NCBI RefSeq assembly: GCF_943193015.1
Contig: NZ_CALPCM010000001.1
Coordinates: forward strand, 124,001-188,000
Direction of reading: 5' to 3'
DNA: 64,000 bases
DNA from: Hominisplanchenecus_A murintestinalis
GTDB lineage: Bacteria > Bacillota > Clostridia > Lachnospirales > Lachnospiraceae
Below the pieces are notes generated by a model. The model worked only from the letters and a program-made list of their open reading frames with translations. It ran no database searches and had not been told where the DNA came from. Position numbers and translations under genes: made by a program. Positions 34,556 through 41,629 of this stretch are shown here, one piece after another. Numbering within the stretch: the first letter of the stretch is position 1; each line of letters begins with the position of its first letter.

Positions 34556-35215
34556 ATGGAGCAAACGTATATTTTGAGCAAGGTAGACCATACGCTGTTA
34601 TCACCGGCAGCGACTTGGGCACAGATAAAAAAACTGTGTGATGATGCGGTGGAATTTCATACTGCTTCTGTATGTATCCCTCCAACATTTGTGAAGCAGG
34701 CAGCTGAGTATCTTAGAGGACGATTGGCAGTCTGCACAGTTATTGGGTTTCCGACAGGATATCATACCACAGCCGTGAAGGTTTTAGAGGCTCGGGAAGC
34801 CGTCAAAAACGGCGCGCAGGAACTTGACATGGTCATTAACCTGGGATGGGTGAAAGAAGGGCAGTATGGCCGGATAAAAGAGGAAATCCAGGCAGTGAAG
34901 GAGGCATGTGGAGAACGTGTACTAAAGGTCATAATCGAAACTTGCCTGCTTACAGAAGATGAGAAAATCGCTTTGTGCAAGGTGGTGTCAGAAACGGATG
35001 CGGATTATATCAAAACATCTACTGGATTTTCTACAAATGGCGCGATGCCGGAAGATGTGGCGCTGCTGCGGAAATATACAGCAGATGAAAAAAAAGTAAA
35101 AGCGGCAGGAGGGATTTCATCTTTCGCCGATGCAGAAAAATTTATTGAACTTGGAGCTGAAAGGCTGGGAACCAGCCGGCTGGTGAGAGAAGCTAAGGGA
35201 AGTATAAGTGTTTGA
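34556..35215 (+). CDS. deoC: Deoxyribose-phosphate aldolase
   Basis: A 219-residue class I aldolase splitting deoxyribose 5-phosphate into acetaldehyde and glyceraldehyde 3-phosphate. The Schiff-base Lys is in DADYIKTSTGFS, with KVDHTLLSP at the N-terminus, IIETCLLT and a KAAGGISSF phosphate loop. It completes the cdd-deoB-deoC pathway from deoxynucleosides to central carbon; no phosphorylase gene is present in the window. Confidence 0.97.
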   Translation: MEQTYILSKVDHTLLSPAATWAQIKKLCDDAVEFHTASVCIPPTFVKQAAEYLRGRLAVCTVIGFPTGYHTTAVKVLEAREAVKNGAQELDMVINLGWVKEGQYGRIKEEIQAVKEACGERVLKVIIETCLLTEDEKIALCKVVSETDADYIKTSTGFSTNGAMPEDVALLRKYTADEKKVKAAGGISSFADAEKFIELGAERLGTSRLVREAKGSISV

Positions 35216-35222
35216 TTGGTAC

Positions 35223-35293
35223 AGGGCGTGTTTGAAAATAGATCTTTGCAGATGCAGGCCGGCATTTACAGGAATAAATTATCAAACACGCCC
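35223..35293. repeat. Palindromic dispersed repeat with GCGTGTTTGA ends
   Basis: The 71-base element begins GGGCGTGTTTGAAAAT and ends ATTATCAAACACGCCC, giving 16-base terminal inverted repeats with one mismatch. The interior shares a CAGATGC..GGCATT pattern with the partial copy near 13.94 kb. It lies between convergent deoC and the recombinase gene and may form a long hairpin at their transcript ends, but has no T-run. Confidence 0.65.
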
Positions 35294-35298
35294 AAAGT

Positions 35299-36354
35299 TT
35301 AGATACCTCGCAGTTTGACGGCAGAGGCAGCTTTCCGTCTGCGCTCTTCATCCATAGCAGCATAATGTTTCTTTGTAGTGTTGACGTCTTTATGCCCGAG
35401 GACATCTGCCACCAGATATATATCTCCTGTCTCTTTATAGAGTGTTGTGCCGTAAGTGCTGCGCAATTTGTGGGGAGTTATCTTTTTTGTGGTAGTGATT
35501 TCACGGGCGTATTTTTTTACAAGGTTTTCTACAGCTTTTACTCCAATGCGCTTTCTTTGGGTGGAATAGAAAAGAGCATTTTCATTTCCGACAACAGGAG
35601 TGATATTACTGCGTGCTTCCATGTAGTTTTTTAGGGCTTCTTCCACCTCATCGCCAAAGTAAACAATCATTTCATTTCCGCCTTTGCGGACAACACGGAT
35701 TCCATTATTCTTAAAGTCAACATCTTGTATATCCAGCCCTACACATTCAGATACGCGGATTCCGGTTCCGAGCAGAAGCGTAACGATAGCCAAATCACGG
35801 AGTTTGGTCTTTTCCCAGTAAATTTTTTTCTGTCCTGTAAGGTGATCCCCGCAATGTTCAATATAGTCCAAGAGTGCCGCAGATTCATCCACATCCAGAC
35901 GGACGATTGTTTTGTCGTGGAGCTTTGGCATATCCACCAAGAGAGTGGGATTGCTGGTGATAAACTGATGTTTATAGTAATAAGCATAAAAACTGCGGAG
36001 CGCTGACATTTTTCGTTTCAGTCCCCGTTCTCCATTTGTCAAATGTTTATCCTTTGATTCATATAGTTTTAGGTATTCTTGATATTCCTCAATATCTTCG
36101 GCGCCGAGCTGTTCCAGGATGCCGATGTTTAATGCAGTAATATCCTTTCCTTTTAATAGGGGATTATTTTCCATTAAAAAGCGGAAAAACACCCGGATAT
36201 CGTAGGCATAGGCAATCCGCGTACTGGTAGAAGTAGTAGGTTCCATTGCGCGGAAGTAGTTTCTGCAAAAAGCCGGAAGAGTTTGCAGGATATCTCTCAG
36301 TTTCAGTGTATTTTCCATGTCTGTCTGTTCATGATATGTGATGTCTTTTCCCAT
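35299..36354 (-). CDS. XerS-like tyrosine recombinase
   Basis: A 351-residue phage-integrase-family recombinase. The N-terminal SAM-like DNA-binding domain (about residues 15-135) precedes the catalytic domain with Arg in GTGIRVSECVG, Lys in VRKGGNEM, His-x2-Arg in ITPHKLRSTYG, His in LGHKDVNTTKKHY and the Tyr nucleophile in the same stretch. Length and the KTKLRDLAIVTLLL region resemble streptococcal XerS rather than XerC/XerD (about 300). XerS acts alone at its dif site. The start follows CAGGAG. No phage or integron genes adjoin it, so a housekeeping chromosome-resolution role is likely. A tyrosine integrase of a lost element is the alternative. Confidence 0.8.
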   Translation of the reverse strand: MGKDITYHEQTDMENTLKLRDILQTLPAFCRNYFRAMEPTTSTSTRIAYAYDIRVFFRFLMENNPLLKGKDITALNIGILEQLGAEDIEEYQEYLKLYESKDKHLTNGERGLKRKMSALRSFYAYYYKHQFITSNPTLLVDMPKLHDKTIVRLDVDESAALLDYIEHCGDHLTGQKKIYWEKTKLRDLAIVTLLLGTGIRVSECVGLDIQDVDFKNNGIRVVRKGGNEMIVYFGDEVEEALKNYMEARSNITPVVGNENALFYSTQRKRIGVKAVENLVKKYAREITTTKKITPHKLRSTYGTTLYKETGDIYLVADVLGHKDVNTTKKHYAAMDEERRRKAASAVKLRGI

Positions 36355-36406
36355 AATAAATTCTCCTGATAGCATTGTTTTTGAGGCTGATTTGGTACTT
36401 TATACT

Positions 36407-36435
36407 AGTATAACAAAAAAAGCAGAAGGATGCAA
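36407..36435 (-). promoter_or_regulatory. Sigma-A promoter for the Xer recombinase
   Basis: On the - strand TTGCAT and TATACT are 17 bases apart, with about 45 bases to the recombinase ATG. It is back to back with the C39 peptidase promoter. Confidence 0.6.
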
Positions 36436-36448
36436 AATTTTGTTGTAA

Positions 36449-36477
36449 TTGTGATTCTGCGAAATTAGTGGTATAAT
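36449..36477 (+). promoter_or_regulatory. Sigma-A promoter placing transcription start at the C39 peptidase ATG
   Basis: TTGTGA and TATAAT are separated by 17 bases. The -10 box ends only six bases before the ATG, so the predicted first base is at or within one base of the start codon. There is no Shine-Dalgarno sequence. Confidence 0.65.
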
Positions 36478-36483
36478 GTCGAC

Positions 36484-37506
36484 ATGAGGACGAATAATAG
36501 ACGAAAAAATAAAAAATTAAAAAAAATAGTATTGATGCTGCAGTGCATTGTGATAACAGCAGGCGTTATTTGTGTAGCCCTGATCTGTACACAGGAGATT
36601 ATAGAACATGCAGCAGTAGCAGAAACGGATGCTTTTGCAGAGAGTTATGCGGATTCGGAGCAGCTTGCAGAAATATCTAAAGAGTCAGAAACGAACGTTT
36701 TACAGGATACGGAACAGTCAGAATATACAGAGGAAACGGAAGCTTCCGAAAGTAAACGAATGGAAACACAAGCCGTGCCGGAAACAGAGGTTTTGGAAAA
36801 AACATCCGAAGAAAAGAGAAATGAAGTTTTAGCGAATAGATATCGTTATCCTGAGAAGATTCTTGGAATGATGGATAAAAATATGGAAACCGTGGATTTT
36901 GTATATGATTACCTGGAAAAAAGAGGACATGTGTATACAAGCCAATTGGATTTGGATAAGGATATCAAACCAGGGGAAATCCCTCTGTTGATTCAGTGGG
37001 ATGAACGTTGGGGCTATGGTCAGTATGGCGAAAATATTGTGGCCACAAGCGGATGCGGTCCCACATGTATGGCAATGGTTATCGCAGGGCTGACCGGAAA
37101 TACTACAGTTACACCATATACGCTGGCTGTCTATAGTGAGGAACACGGTTATCTGACCGATGATGGGAATACCATTTGGAGCTTTATTACGGAAGGCGGC
37201 AAAGAATTTGGGGTACAGGGACAGACGATTTCATTAAATGAAGAAACTGTCACCGAAACTTTAATGGAGGGAAATCCAATCATATGCAGCGTAGGCCCCG
37301 GCGACTTTACTGATAATGGACATTTTATTGTACTTGTAGGCTGTAAAGACGGAAAGATAAAAGTCAATGATCCATATAGCTATGCCAACAGTGAAAAGCT
37401 GTGGGAATTTGAGGTACTGCAGCCACAGATAAAAAATCTGTGGAAAATGTCCAAATATGAAACAGATGAAGCCAATCTATTCGAAAAACATGTGTTTCTG
37501 GAATAG
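36484..37506 (+). CDS. Membrane-anchored C39-like cysteine peptidase
   Basis: A 340-residue protein. A Lys/Arg/Asn-rich N-terminus precedes one membrane helix at about residues 14-37. A Glu/Ser/Thr-rich stalk spans roughly 40-120. The peptidase C39-like domain then carries Cys in TSGCGPTCMAMV (about residue 189), His in NGHFIVLVGC (about 280) and Asp in NDPYSYAN. It therefore faces outside the cell. The substrate is unknown; C39-like domains cleave Gly-rich or wall-linked peptides. The transcript appears leaderless. It is divergent from the Xer recombinase gene. Confidence 0.85.
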   Translation: MRTNNRRKNKKLKKIVLMLQCIVITAGVICVALICTQEIIEHAAVAETDAFAESYADSEQLAEISKESETNVLQDTEQSEYTEETEASESKRMETQAVPETEVLEKTSEEKRNEVLANRYRYPEKILGMMDKNMETVDFVYDYLEKRGHVYTSQLDLDKDIKPGEIPLLIQWDERWGYGQYGENIVATSGCGPTCMAMVIAGLTGNTTVTPYTLAVYSEEHGYLTDDGNTIWSFITEGGKEFGVQGQTISLNEETVTETLMEGNPIICSVGPGDFTDNGHFIVLVGCKDGKIKVNDPYSYANSEKLWEFEVLQPQIKNLWKMSKYETDEANLFEKHVFLE

Positions 37507-37550
37507 ATATATCAGACATAAGAAAAGATGGCTTGCTGCTCTTGTCGGGT

Positions 37551-37781
37551 TTATTCTTCAAATTCAGCAGTGACAATGAATCCACGGGGCGTGTCTTCAA
37601 TGCTGACAATCGTGCCCTCTTTGGACTTGATACGGTTGTTTCCTTTAAAACATCCGGACATAGCGACGGCGGGTTCAATGATATAGCTGTAATTCATATT
37701 TGTCTGGATTTCTGTAATTTCGATTTTTTGCCCCGGCTGAACTAAGTTGGGGCGTTCCATTTTAAATTTTTCCTGGCGCAT
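37551..37781 (-). CDS. Hypothetical small beta-rich protein
   Basis: A 76-residue protein starting at an ATG eight bases after AAAGGAAT. The sequence is mostly predicted beta strand (KIEITEIQTNMNYSYIIEPA, GTIVSIEDTPRGFIVTAEFE) without signal or membrane segment, reminiscent of a small barrel. I recognise no family. It lies downstream of the LysM/YneA-like gene in the same orientation, separated by a hairpin, and converges on the C39 peptidase. Confidence 0.65.
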   Translation of the reverse strand: MRQEKFKMERPNLVQPGQKIEITEIQTNMNYSYIIEPAVAMSGCFKGNNRIKSKEGTIVSIEDTPRGFIVTAEFEE

Positions 37782-37801
37782 AAAGTATTCCTTTCATATG
37801 G

Positions 37802-37850
37802 ACTTGATTTATGAAGAGCTGTCAAATACAGCTCTTTCTATAAATCAAGT
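37802..37850 (-). terminator. Long interrupted hairpin between the LysM gene and the 76-residue gene
   Basis: ACTTGATTTAT and ATAAATCAAGT form an outer 11-base stem, and AGAGCTG / CAGCTCT an inner 7-base stem with loop TCAAATA. It probably ends or attenuates the LysM transcript. The T-run is weak on the - strand, so it could also be a structured leader for the small downstream gene. Confidence 0.5.
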
Positions 37851-37897
37851 ATAGCAGAAAAATAATGGACAGACCAGAGTATCTTTGGATAATTTCG

Positions 37898-38254
37898 TCA
37901 GGTATTCGGCAATTCGGTTTCTGTGGAATAATAAGGGACAAGGAGACGCTGCCCATAAAGGATATTGCAGCCGTTGATGGAATTGATTTCCTTTACTTCC
38001 CGGATATATTCATAGACGCTTCCGTATTCTTCGCTCATATAAATATTTGCGATGTCCCACAGGGTTTCATTTGCAGCTATTCTTATAATTTTGTAATGTT
38101 TATAGCTGGTTCGCTGCGGTTTGGATGCACTGACAATACATCTGCCGCAGGCAAGCCCTAAAAGAAAGACGCCTGTCATAACTGCCGCAAAAAGTATTTT
38201 TCGTTTTCTTCTCTCTTTTCTTCTTTCTAATTGCCGTATTCTTCTCTCATTCAT
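37898..38254 (-). CDS. LysM protein, YneA-like SOS division inhibitor candidate
   Basis: A 118-residue protein starting at the ATG after GGGGAGGT. A very basic N-terminus (RRIRQLERRKERRKRK) precedes one membrane helix at about residues 22-40. A LysM domain follows at about 55-110 (IRIAANETLWDIANIYM, then INGCNILYGQRLLVP). YneA of Bacillus has the same architecture, is LexA-repressed, is divergent from lexA and stops division during SOS. Here the gene is divergent from lexA, with a LexA box inside a consensus promoter, so the same job is inferred. Confidence 0.82.
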   Translation of the reverse strand: MNERRIRQLERRKERRKRKILFAAVMTGVFLLGLACGRCIVSASKPQRTSYKHYKIIRIAANETLWDIANIYMSEEYGSVYEYIREVKEINSINGCNILYGQRLLVPYYSTETELPNT

Positions 38255-38327
38255 TTGTGAGTACCTCCCCAATCTATACAGTTCGAATTCAATTTCTATG
38301 TTTAAATTTTTTATAGAATATTTGTTC

Positions 38328-38341
38328 CGAACTTTCGTTTG
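38328..38341. promoter_or_regulatory. LexA box 1
   Basis: CGAACTTTCGTTTG fits the Gram-positive SOS box CGAAC-N4-GTTYG in full at the arms. It covers the expected start of transcription of the LysM gene. Confidence 0.75.
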
Positions 38342-38345
38342 ATTT

Positions 38346-38374
38346 ATTATAACGTACAAACACGCGTTTGTCAA
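38346..38374 (-). promoter_or_regulatory. Consensus sigma-A promoter of the LysM/YneA-like gene
   Basis: On the - strand TTGACA and TATAAT, both perfect, are 17 bases apart. LexA box 2 lies in the spacer and overlaps the -35 end, so repression by LexA is expected to be tight. Confidence 0.85.
38357..38370. promoter_or_regulatory. LexA box 2
   Basis: CAAACACGCGTTTG is a perfect palindrome and differs from the SOS consensus CGAAC-N4-GTTYG at one position. It lies within the LysM gene promoter spacer. Confidence 0.75.
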
Positions 38375-38396
38375 GCAAAAATGCGAACAAATTTTC

Positions 38397-38410
38397 TGAA
38401 CTTCTGTTTG
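38397..38410. promoter_or_regulatory. LexA box 3
   Basis: TGAACTTCTGTTTG has one mismatch to the SOS consensus and overlaps the -35 box of lexA, suggesting autorepression. Confidence 0.65.
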
Positions 38411-38436
38411 CAATTTTAATTAAGATGTGTTATCAT
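38408..38436 (+). promoter_or_regulatory. Sigma-A promoter of lexA
   Basis: TTGCAA and TATCAT are 17 bases apart, leaving a leader of about 115 bases before lexA. The rest of the 304-base gap between the two divergent genes holds the three LexA boxes and the opposing promoter. Confidence 0.7.
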
Positions 38437-38558
38437 AATAGAAAATAAAGTTTTTAAATTTTACTTTTGGCAGAGTTGCCTGGTATAAAACGCTTACGGA
38501 AAGAAACAACAAAGAAAGGAAAAGGCTTTTTATAAGATTAAGAAAGCTTGGTAAGATT

Positions 38559-39176
38559 ATGGGAAATGGTAAAATTTCAAAGAAACAGGAAGAAATCCTG
38601 GAATATATTAAGAGTGAAATTATTAATAGGGGTTTTCCGCCGGCAGTCCGCGATATTTGCGAAGCCGTAGGATTGAAATCAACGTCTTCCGTACATTCTC
38701 ATCTGGAGACATTAGAAAAAAACGGTTATATTCGGCGTGATCCGTCAAAGCCCCGGGCGATTGAAATACTGGATGATAATTTCAATATGCTGCGGAGAGA
38801 GATGGTAAATGTCCCGGTTTTGGGGCGTGTTGCCGCCGGACAGCCGATTTTGGCTGAAGAAAATATTGAAAGTTATTTTCCTATCCCGGCAGAATTTATC
38901 CCTGACACAGATGCGTTTATGCTGAAAGTGAAAGGTGACAGCATGGTTAATGCAGGTATTTTTGAAAACGACAGGCTGCTTGTCAAATGTCAGAAAACGG
39001 CTGAAAACGGCGATATGGTTGTTGCTTTGATTGATGATTCTGCTACCGTAAAGACTTATTATAAAGAAGACGGGCATTATCGTTTACAGCCGGAGAATGA
39101 TACGATGGAGCCTATCATCGTAGACCATATGGACGTATTGGGAAAGGTCATCGGCGTATTCCGTTTTTTGATTTAG
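38559..39176 (+). CDS. lexA: LexA repressor
   Basis: A 205-residue SOS repressor and self-cleaving protease. The N-terminal winged helix spans about residues 1-70 (PPAVRDICEAVGLKSTSSVH). The Ala-Gly cleavage site is in RVAAGQP near residue 90, the Ser nucleophile in KGDSMVNAG near 127 and the general-base Lys in ATVKTYYKE near 165. Translation signals are weak: only TGGTAAG is near the ATG. RecA-triggered cleavage would derepress lexA itself and the divergent LysM gene. Confidence 0.97.
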   Translation: MGNGKISKKQEEILEYIKSEIINRGFPPAVRDICEAVGLKSTSSVHSHLETLEKNGYIRRDPSKPRAIEILDDNFNMLRREMVNVPVLGRVAAGQPILAEENIESYFPIPAEFIPDTDAFMLKVKGDSMVNAGIFENDRLLVKCQKTAENGDMVVALIDDSATVKTYYKEDGHYRLQPENDTMEPIIVDHMDVLGKVIGVFRFLI

Positions 39177-39192
39177 AGTTTTCTGCAAAAAT

Positions 39193-39230
39193 AGGAGGCT
39201 GTTTCATTCAGCCTCCTTAAATTTTTTACT
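39193..39230 (+). terminator. Rho-independent terminator after lexA
   Basis: AGGAGGCTG pairs with CAGCCTCCT across the loop TTTCATT and is followed by a T-rich tract. It lies between convergent lexA and the drug-export-like gene. Confidence 0.9.
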
Positions 39231-39261
39231 TTTATATGAGTATTGCGCTTCTCTCTCACCT

Positions 39262-39771
39262 TTATGAAAATACAGCGCCTATGGCCCCGAATAATCCGGC
39301 GCTGGCAGCTGCCATGATAATTCCTGCAAGCAGCACGCCGCACATAACAGCGATGATACTTGTCTTAAAGTCCATATCCAGCAGGCTGGCAGCAAGAGTT
39401 CCTGTCCAGGCGCCTGTTCCGGGCAGTGGGATTCCTACAAAAAGCAACAGTGCGATTGGAAGTCCCTTTCCAGCTTTTGCTTTAAGCTTCTCTCCGCCTT
39501 TATGTCCTTTTTCCAGACAGAAACGAAAGAATTTTCCTATAATTGGCTTGTCCGCTCCCCATTCCAGAACCTTGCGTGCAAAAAGGAAAATAATCGGTAC
39601 AGGAAGCATGTTTGCAATGACTGCAATCACATAGGACTGCGCCAAAGGCAGACCAAATCCAGTTGCATAAGGGATTGCGCCGCGCAGCTCAATCAGCGGA
39701 ACCATTGATATCAGAAAAACTATAAAATATTTTTTTAACACGTCATAAGCCTCCTGTTTTTTGTTGTTCAT
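39262..39771 (-). CDS. Small multidrug-export-like membrane protein (COG2426 family)
   Basis: A 169-residue protein with about four membrane segments and the family motif MVPLIELRGAIPYATGFGLP near residues 23-42, then FVGIPLPGTGAWTGTLAAS. The family is named for a putative small multidrug export role, with little direct evidence. The start lies 29 bases inside the 3' end of the HEPN gene, so it is probably translated from the same transcript. Confidence 0.88.
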   Translation of the reverse strand: MNNKKQEAYDVLKKYFIVFLISMVPLIELRGAIPYATGFGLPLAQSYVIAVIANMLPVPIIFLFARKVLEWGADKPIIGKFFRFCLEKGHKGGEKLKAKAGKGLPIALLLFVGIPLPGTGAWTGTLAASLLDMDFKTSIIAVMCGVLLAGIIMAAASAGLFGAIGAVFS

Positions 39772-40207
39772 CCAAATATGTGCTTTGACAAATATATCTC
39801 TCTTCTACTTCTTGGCAAGGCAAATTATATTTGGCTCTTAAAGAATGGACAGCATCTATTACGGCATACATGATTTCCAGACACTCATCACACTCTTCTC
39901 GTGTAACTGTGACAAAATTGTCTCCAGGATATTTCGCGTCAAAATACAAATCTTTCAACATAGACAGGCTGCCTTTGTCCAAAATAAAATCAGGTTCGAT
40001 TTTATGAATCTCTGTATAGAGCGCTCTGAGATTGTGGGTGTGCATAAGTTTTTCCACGCCAACACATACTCGCTCCGCAACGGATTTCAACATCTTTTCA
40101 GCAACTTGCTGGGCATTTACCGCAATGTTATTGTAATAAGGGGTGTTCAGCGTTACCTGCAAATATAGCAGGTCATTGATGGCTACATCGTAATAGTCAT
40201 TTTTCAT
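39743..40207 (-). CDS. HEPN domain protein, partner of the adjacent nucleotidyltransferase
   Basis: A 154-residue all-helical protein beginning at the ATG immediately after the MNT stop; a TTG nine bases earlier is possible. It has the HEPN pattern with NAQQVAEKMLKSV in helix 1-2, a possible RNase-type Arg-x6-His in RALYTEIH, and an FDAKYPGDNF segment typical of the COG1895-like group. HEPN/MNT pairs act as toxin-antitoxin modules, the MNT protein AMPylating the HEPN RNase, or as uncharacterised nucleotide-binding complexes. The overlap on both sides suggests one operon. Confidence 0.8.
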   Translation of the reverse strand: MKNDYYDVAINDLLYLQVTLNTPYYNNIAVNAQQVAEKMLKSVAERVCVGVEKLMHTHNLRALYTEIHKIEPDFILDKGSLSMLKDLYFDAKYPGDNFVTVTREECDECLEIMYAVIDAVHSLRAKYNLPCQEVEERYICQSTYLDEQQKTGGL

Positions 40208-40208
40208 C

Positions 40209-40532
40209 TCACGCAACCCTCCTGTAATCTTTACGGATATTTGTCATAAAGCGGCTGTCACTGTTCTGAAAACTGTCTGGTGTTATCCAAACAATATCGA
40301 CATTCAATTCTTCAGCATCTTCTCTGAGGGAGCCGCTGACTTTTAGCCCCGGTCTGTAATCAGTAATAATACAGAGATCAATATCACTGGCAGCAACATA
40401 GTCATTCCTTGCGTAACTGCCAAAAACACCTATTTCCGAGTATCGAATACCATAAGATTCTATTAAGTACAGAACACGTTCTAATCGCTTTCTAAAGTCG
40501 TTTTCAACAATCTTTGATACCTGTGCCGTCAT
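40209..40532 (-). CDS. MNT-type minimal nucleotidyltransferase
   Basis: A 107-residue protein with the polymerase-beta-type signature GS-x10-DxD, seen as FGSYARNDYVAASDIDLCI, and a later Asp in LNVDIVWITP that fits the third metal ligand. Minimal nucleotidyltransferases paired with HEPN proteins serve as antitoxins that AMPylate the toxin. The start follows GAGGTAGA. It lies between rsfS and the HEPN gene. Confidence 0.88.
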   Translation of the reverse strand: MTAQVSKIVENDFRKRLERVLYLIESYGIRYSEIGVFGSYARNDYVAASDIDLCIITDYRPGLKVSGSLREDAEELNVDIVWITPDSFQNSDSRFMTNIRKDYRRVA

Positions 40533-40569
40533 AAATTCTACCTCAAATTTTTAACACGGTGCTGTGTTC

Positions 40570-40923
40570 TTATTCTGCCAGCGCTTCTACTGCAATATTT
40601 TTCCCATCCCTCCAGATTCTTTCTAAATCGTAAAAAAGACGGTTTTCTTCATCAAATATGTGTACGATGACATCACGGTAATCCATAAGAATCCAGTTTG
40701 CTGTCTGGTAGCCTTCGATTTGCTTCGGTGTGACATCGGCTTTTCCGAGAAGTTCTTCTACATTGTCAGCCATGGCTTGTACTTGATTGTAATTGGTTCC
40801 GCTGGCGATGATAAAGTAATCTGCCAACACAGAGACTTCTTCAATATTGATAACTTTGATATCTTCTGCTTTTTTTTCTTCTAATGCATGGCAAACCAGC
40901 TTTGCCATTTCTTTTGAATTCAT
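40570..40923 (-). CDS. rsfS: Ribosomal silencing factor RsfS
   Basis: A 117-residue protein that binds L14 and blocks subunit joining when nutrients are scarce. The family motifs DYFIIASGTNYNQVQAMADN and WILMDYRDVIVHIFDEENR are clear. The start is the second ATG, six bases after TAGGAGG. It follows yqeK by ten bases, the conserved nadD-yqeK-rsfS order. Confidence 0.95.
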   Translation of the reverse strand: MNSKEMAKLVCHALEEKKAEDIKVINIEEVSVLADYFIIASGTNYNQVQAMADNVEELLGKADVTPKQIEGYQTANWILMDYRDVIVHIFDEENRLFYDLERIWRDGKNIAVEALAE

Positions 40924-40933
40924 ATGCATCCTC

Positions 40934-41545
40934 CTATTCTTTGGGCATAGATTCCGAAAACTTACAGTTTGTTATTACGTTGGTAAAGTATTCATAGGCA
41001 GTCTGTGTCATGGGATCAATACCTTTTCCTTTTTTTTCTAAGTAATCCAGGGTATCCCTCAGTATTACATACATGGCCTGGTCAATATTTTGGAATGCCA
41101 GGGTACGGATTTCTTCAAGGTTCGGCGCCGTGTTCCTATGGGGTTCTATATAATCCGCAATATATACGATTTTTTCCAAAAGAGCCATGTCAGCCCGCCC
41201 AGTGGTATGGAAAGCAATGGCGTCCAGAATCTCCTCTTCTGCCACTCCATATTTCTCACGGGCAAGGTATGCTCCTACTTTTGCATGGAGCAAAAATGGG
41301 TTGTCCTCCTCTGACTTGCTAATGGAGATACTGTTTTGTTGGCAGATTTTTATCTTTTTTGTATCGGAAACACACTTTGCACAGTCATGAAGAAGACCTG
41401 CAGTCTGTGCTTTTTCCATGTCATATCCGTAACGCATCGCCAGAGCAGCGCAGGTGTAGCGTACCCCCAGCGTATGTTCATAACGGTCCTCATCTAATTT
41501 TTTTTTCAATTTGTGCTGTATTTTTTTTAAATGGTAGCGCCCCAT
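40934..41545 (-). CDS. yqeK: YqeK-type HD-domain hydrolase
   Basis: A 203-residue HD-domain protein; Firmicutes YqeK hydrolyses diadenosine tetraphosphate symmetrically to ADP. Metal ligands are in YEHTLGVRYTC, AGLLHDCAKCV, FLLHAKVGAYLA and IAFHTTGRADM. The start follows TTTAGGAGGTAAGAT. A gap of 84 bases separates it from nadD and shows nothing recognisable. Confidence 0.93.
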   Translation of the reverse strand: MGRYHLKKIQHKLKKKLDEDRYEHTLGVRYTCAALAMRYGYDMEKAQTAGLLHDCAKCVSDTKKIKICQQNSISISKSEEDNPFLLHAKVGAYLAREKYGVAEEEILDAIAFHTTGRADMALLEKIVYIADYIEPHRNTAPNLEEIRTLAFQNIDQAMYVILRDTLDYLEKKGKGIDPMTQTAYEYFTNVITNCKFSESMPKE

Positions 41546-41629
41546 ATCTTACCTCCTAAAGCTTTGGCATATGGTCTGATATCATCCATACGAAAGTATT
41601 TTGCGTGGCTTATGCAAAGATATGCGCAT

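Noticed and set aside
35299..36354. Recombinase as part of a prophage or integrative element
   Set aside because: No phage, conjugation or excision genes, and no tRNA or direct repeats at its sides.
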